Positions 60,752 to 64,000 of a DNA stretch of 64,000 bases are shown here, in pieces. Source of the DNA: Glaciihabitans sp. (GTDB lineage: Bacteria; Actinomycetota; Actinomycetes; Actinomycetales; Microbacteriaceae); contig JAODBD010000014.1 of the NCBI GenBank assembly GCA_025463785.1, forward strand, positions 62,001-126,000. Reading direction: 5' to 3'. Position numbers and translations under genes: made by a program. The notes under the pieces were generated by a model. That model saw only the letters and a list, made by a program, of their open reading frames with translations. It ran no database searches and was not told where the DNA came from. Each line of letters begins with the position of its first letter. Positions within the stretch are counted from its first letter, which is position 1.

Positions 60752-62707
60752 ATGCAACGCACAAATCCATCCGTCCGGATCAGGGGAGCAGCATTTCGGC
60801 GGCGGGGATTCGCCTACGTGTTAGCAGTCGCAGGACTCGCTATGGCGGCATCGAGCGCCGTTCCCGCGTACGCGAGCGCGACATCCGACACCAGTGCCGC
60901 TCACGGAAGCGCAACTTCCGATACAAATCCTGACTTCGGGCCGAACGTCACAGTATTCGACCCGGGCATGTCAACGGCCGACATTAACGCCGCGTTCGCC
61001 GCAGCGGGCAGCGACAGCCAGTTCAGTTCGAGCAGGCACGCGTTCCTGTTCAAGCCCGGTACCTATGGCAGCGCTGCCGGCCAGGACAATCCAGCAACCG
61101 CCACGGATGTCGTCAACGGCGACATCGGCTACTACACGTCGGTCGCAGGTCTCAGCGAGACCCCGAACGGTGTCACGATCAATGGCGCCATCCACTCGGA
61201 GGGCCAGCAGACCAAGCCGAGCGATCCGTGGGACGACGGCGATGAGGCCCTCAACAACTTCTGGCGTTCACTGTCAAACCTGACCGTGAACCCCATCCAG
61301 CAGCCGACGGCGACGGATGCTGCACGCGCGTTCCCGGAAGGGGTAGCCGATCCGCACGTGCTTCGCTGGGCCGTTTCGCAGGCCTCGCCGCTCCGCCGAG
61401 TCAACGTCGAGGGTGACCTTTCAGTGTTCCCTCGCTTCGGCAGTTTCTCGAGCGGTGGCTACATCGCGAACTCCACGGTCTCTGGCCAGATCGTATCCGG
61501 CTCACAGCAGCAGTGGTACACCCGCGACAGCAACATCGGATCCTGGAACGGCAGCGTCTGGAACATGGTCTTCTCGGGAGTGACGGGCGCACCGGCGCAG
61601 TCGTTCCCGACGCCGCCAGACACGACGCTGGCTTCCACTCCGGTGAGCCGCGACGCACCGTTCCTGTACATCGATGCCAGTGGCAAGTACCGCGTGTTCG
61701 TGCCGAATGCGCGCACCAATGTCAGCGGTGTCGACTGGAGCACGGCCGACGGCAGGTCGATCCCGATCCACGACTTCTACATCGCGCAGCCCACGAGCTC
61801 CTCGAAGTCGATCAATCGTGCACTCGCCGAAGGCAAGAATCTGATCCTGACTCCCGGTGTGTACAACCTTGCGAACTCGATCAAGGTCACGCGCTCTGAC
61901 ACGGTCATCCTCGGGATGGGATTCGCAACCCTGACGCCAAAAGCCGGCGGGGCCGCGATCACTACGGGCAATGTCCACGGTGTGATGATCTCGGGAATCA
62001 TCGTCGACGCTGGAACTACCAACTCGGCGGTGCTCGTGAAGATCGGCTCAAAGGGCGATCACAGCGCCAGCACGAGCGACCCGACGACCACGAGCGACCC
62101 GACGACGCTGAATGATGTGTTCTTCCGGATCGGTGGCGCACACCGGGGCAGGGCGAACACGAGCCTCGAGGTGAACAGCAGCCACGTCATCCTCGATAAC
62201 ATCTGGGCCTGGCGCGCCGACCACGGCAACGCCGGATCTGTCGGCTGGAATGTGAACACGGCCGCACACGGCCTCGTCGTCAACGGCGACTACGTGACGG
62301 CGGAGGGTCTCGCGGTCGAGCACTACCAGAAGACTCAAGTGCAGTGGAACGGCAACCACGGAACCACGATCTTCTACCAGAGCGAGTTGCCGTACGATCC
62401 TCCGTCGCAGGCCAGTTGGAAGGACGGATCGCACAACGGATACGCGTCCTACGCTGTAGCCAAATCCGTCACGAGCCACACGGCGTACGGCCTCGGGGTG
62501 TACTCCAACTTCACCGCAGGGCCGGACATCGTCGAGGACAGCGCGATCACAGCGCCGATCCGACCGAACGTTCAGTTCAACGACATGGTGACATTCTTCC
62601 TGAACGGCAATGGGTCGATCACCCACATCATCAACTCGACCGGCGACGCAGTTCACGTCGGCCAGACTCAGAGTGACCTGGTCTCGTACCCTCTGACGGC
62701 TGGATGA
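60752..62707 (+). CDS. Secreted right-handed beta-helix protein (GH55/pectate-lyase-like fold)
   Basis: A 651-residue exported protein: signal peptide to about residue 38 (AVPAYAS), then a repeated beta-helix domain with FKPGTYGS, GYYTSVAGLSETPNGVTING, SGGYIANSTVSGQIVSGSQQ, NLILTPGVYNLANSI and WAWRADHGN. It matches a widespread actinobacterial secreted family with inconsistent annotations (for example coagulation factor 5/8 type); the fold resembles GH55 glucanases and pectate lyases. It may act on a polysaccharide. A short direct repeat (STSDPTTTSDPTT) is internal. Strong ribosome site AGGGGAG. Confidence 0.75.
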   Translation: MQRTNPSVRIRGAAFRRRGFAYVLAVAGLAMAASSAVPAYASATSDTSAAHGSATSDTNPDFGPNVTVFDPGMSTADINAAFAAAGSDSQFSSSRHAFLFKPGTYGSAAGQDNPATATDVVNGDIGYYTSVAGLSETPNGVTINGAIHSEGQQTKPSDPWDDGDEALNNFWRSLSNLTVNPIQQPTATDAARAFPEGVADPHVLRWAVSQASPLRRVNVEGDLSVFPRFGSFSSGGYIANSTVSGQIVSGSQQQWYTRDSNIGSWNGSVWNMVFSGVTGAPAQSFPTPPDTTLASTPVSRDAPFLYIDASGKYRVFVPNARTNVSGVDWSTADGRSIPIHDFYIAQPTSSSKSINRALAEGKNLILTPGVYNLANSIKVTRSDTVILGMGFATLTPKAGGAAITTGNVHGVMISGIIVDAGTTNSAVLVKIGSKGDHSASTSDPTTTSDPTTLNDVFFRIGGAHRGRANTSLEVNSSHVILDNIWAWRADHGNAGSVGWNVNTAAHGLVVNGDYVTAEGLAVEHYQKTQVQWNGNHGTTIFYQSELPYDPPSQASWKDGSHNGYASYAVAKSVTSHTAYGLGVYSNFTAGPDIVEDSAITAPIRPNVQFNDMVTFFLNGNGSITHIINSTGDAVHVGQTQSDLVSYPLTAG

Positions 62708-62720
62708 CCGCGAGGCCTGT

Positions 62721-62747
62721 CCCGACGCTCACCTTCACGGCGTCGGG
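62721..62747 (+). terminator. Hairpin after the beta-helix gene
   Basis: CCCGACGC (62721-62728) and GCGTCGGG (62740-62747) form a perfect 8-bp stem with an 11-base loop. No T-run. Confidence 0.45.
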
Positions 62748-62845
62748 GCCGGTCTGTCGCGCGGTACTCTGGATTCGATGCGGCGACGGCCGTGTCCCGC
62801 GAAGCGGCGCCACGCTTTCCACTCTTCGAACGGAACCTCGTTCAC

Positions 62846-64000
62846 ATGGCCTCGCCACGTATATCGCCAACCTCTGAGCGTTTCCCCTACTTCGCGTTGA
62901 TCACTCTCGCGGTCGCCGTCTTTCTGAGCGTCACGATCGAGATGCTCCCGACGGGTCTTCTGCCGGAGATGAGCGCAGACCTCGCTGTCACCGAGTCTCA
63001 GATCGGCCTTACGGTGTCGGTCTTCGCGTTCACCGTGGTGCTGTCGAGCACTCCGTTGTCGTACCTGACTCGCCGGGTGCCGAGGCACGCGCTCGTGGTT
63101 GCCGTGCTGGTGATCCTGGCTTGCAGCGGCATCCTGTCTGCCTTCTCCTACAGCTACGCCCTGCTCGTGATTTCGCGCGTCATCGGGGGAGTCGCACACG
63201 GTGTCTTCTGGTCAGTCGTTGGCGCGTACACGGCCTACCTCGTGCCGAAGCAGCAGTTGGGTCGCGCGGTGGCGATCACACTCGGCGGAGGTTCGCTTGC
63301 GTTCATCTTTGGCGTTCCGCTCGGAACGGCGCTCGGTGCTGCCGTCGGCTGGAGGCTGAGTTTCGGCATCTTTGCAGGGCTTGCGCTCGTCGGGGCCGGA
63401 TTCGTGTATCGGTTCATTCCGAGAGTCGACCACCTTTCGACGAACGTGATCGTTAATACGCCGACGGGAAGCATCGCCATACTCACCCACGAGGCGGCGA
63501 GCGGCGAGCCTCCCCGACGGGACCATTCGGTCACCGCCGTCGTCCTGGTCTGCGTCATCACCGCGATCACCATGATCGGCCAATACACGTTTTATACGTT
63601 CATCGCGCCGTACCTGATCCGGTCGGTCGGTCTGACCGAGACAACCATCGGCCCTGCCCTCTTCGCCTACGGGATCGCGGGTGCCATCTCGCTCGTGGTT
63701 GTCGCCGTGTGGCTCGGTCGTCGCCCCCGGTTCGGTCTGATGTTGTCGCTCGTCGTGCTGGTGATCGCGGTCCTCGCGCTCGCGATTGCACCGGGCATTC
63801 TGCCGCTCGCCCTGACAGCATTCTTCGTCTGGGGGCTTGCAATGGGCAACCTGCCGCCCCTGCTTCAGACGCGGATGCTGCACGCGGCCCCTGCGAGAAT
63901 CCGCGATATCTCGACGGCGTTCTACACGACAGCATTCAACGTCGGCATCGGAGGGGGCGCGCTGGTCGGGTCGCTCGTCCTGGCCGGATTTGGCCTCGAT
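62846..64000 (+). CDS. MFS transporter, DHA1 family (3' end outside the window)
   Basis: The first 385 residues of a major facilitator carrier with ten membrane helices visible so far. It starts MASPRISPTSERFPYFALITL, with the TM1 motif VTIEMLPTGLLPEMSADL and LTRRVPRHALV (motif A region) typical of AraJ/Cmx-like drug:H+ antiporters. The frame is open to the window edge. An in-frame GTG at 62792 would add 18 residues; ATG 62846 fits the family better. Substrate unknown. Confidence 0.85.
   Translation, partial: MASPRISPTSERFPYFALITLAVAVFLSVTIEMLPTGLLPEMSADLAVTESQIGLTVSVFAFTVVLSSTPLSYLTRRVPRHALVVAVLVILACSGILSAFSYSYALLVISRVIGGVAHGVFWSVVGAYTAYLVPKQQLGRAVAITLGGGSLAFIFGVPLGTALGAAVGWRLSFGIFAGLALVGAGFVYRFIPRVDHLSTNVIVNTPTGSIAILTHEAASGEPPRRDHSVTAVVLVCVITAITMIGQYTFYTFIAPYLIRSVGLTETTIGPALFAYGIAGAISLVVVAVWLGRRPRFGLMLSLVVLVIAVLALAIAPGILPLALTAFFVWGLAMGNLPPLLQTRMLHAAPARIRDISTAFYTTAFNVGIGGGALVGSLVLAGFGLD

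Overview
The window is about two-thirds G+C and carries codon habits, leaderless-type promoters (TANNNT 6-10 bases before a start codon) and gene families typical of Actinobacteria. DUF3817, DUF6350, a 13E12-type DUF222/HNH protein, GuaB3, the KhtT/KhtU-like antiporter pair and an MpaB-like protein, together with the frequent GGATGCC/GGCATCC heptamers, point to the family Microbacteriaceae. This placement rests on gene content and style; I have no database match. No rRNA, tRNA, CRISPR array, insertion sequence or phage gene is visible.

Layout. 1-11.6 kb: end of a MalY/PatB-like aminotransferase, guaB3, glpD, a K+/H+ antiporter pair, SURF1, DUF3817, guaA, a PadR-regulated membrane protein, a zinc-ribbon protein and a glycerophosphodiesterase. 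11.6-25 kb: pcrA, an MpaB-like protein, sucCD, dhaK-dhaL-dhaM (DhaM fused to HPr and a complete Enzyme I), DUF6350, purN-purH. 25-33.3 kb: a dimethylargininase with a fused membrane domain, a 29-codon leader ORF before a heterodimeric ABC exporter, two lipoproteins, an alkyltransferase-like DNA repair protein and two acetyltransferases. 33.4-40.7 kb: an acyl-CoA catabolism locus (kinase-like APH protein, acyl-CoA dehydrogenase, SDR, MaoC, two more SDRs, TetR, serine hydrolase) with two copies of a TACCRRCYGGTCGGWA operator. 41-46 kb: icd and a large secreted subtilase. 46-49 kb: a compact flavin electron-transfer operon (flavinylatable lipoprotein, ApbE, NqrB/RnfD-FNR fusion). 49.3-57 kb: a GlcNAc/chitobiose locus (ROK repressor, ABC importer without its ATPase, NagZ, ROK kinase, NagB); nagA follows on the other strand after a DUF222/HNH gene. 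59.7-64 kb: purU, a secreted beta-helix protein and a truncated MFS transporter.

The genes form several working units. GlpQ-like phosphodiesterase, GlpD and DhaKLM handle C3 polyols. SucCD and Icd are TCA enzymes that share a palindromic upstream motif (AACTATCTTGACGTC type). The nag locus imports GlcNAc oligomers, cuts them inside the cell, phosphorylates, deacetylates and deaminates them. The 33-40 kb locus resembles a split ACAD10/ACAD11 system for hydroxy acids.

The intergenic DNA is unusual. Three diverged copies of one inverted-repeat element (arms CGTAACTCATGC / GCATGAGTTACG, shared core ACACGCC) lie at 0.3, 15.1 and 25.2 kb. Each sits next to degenerate G-rich tandem repeats. Three other long, nearly perfect palindromes lie at 9.8, 26.6 and 37.1 kb. 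These elements, the flavin operon and the ABC-exporter leader are the parts most worth a second look.
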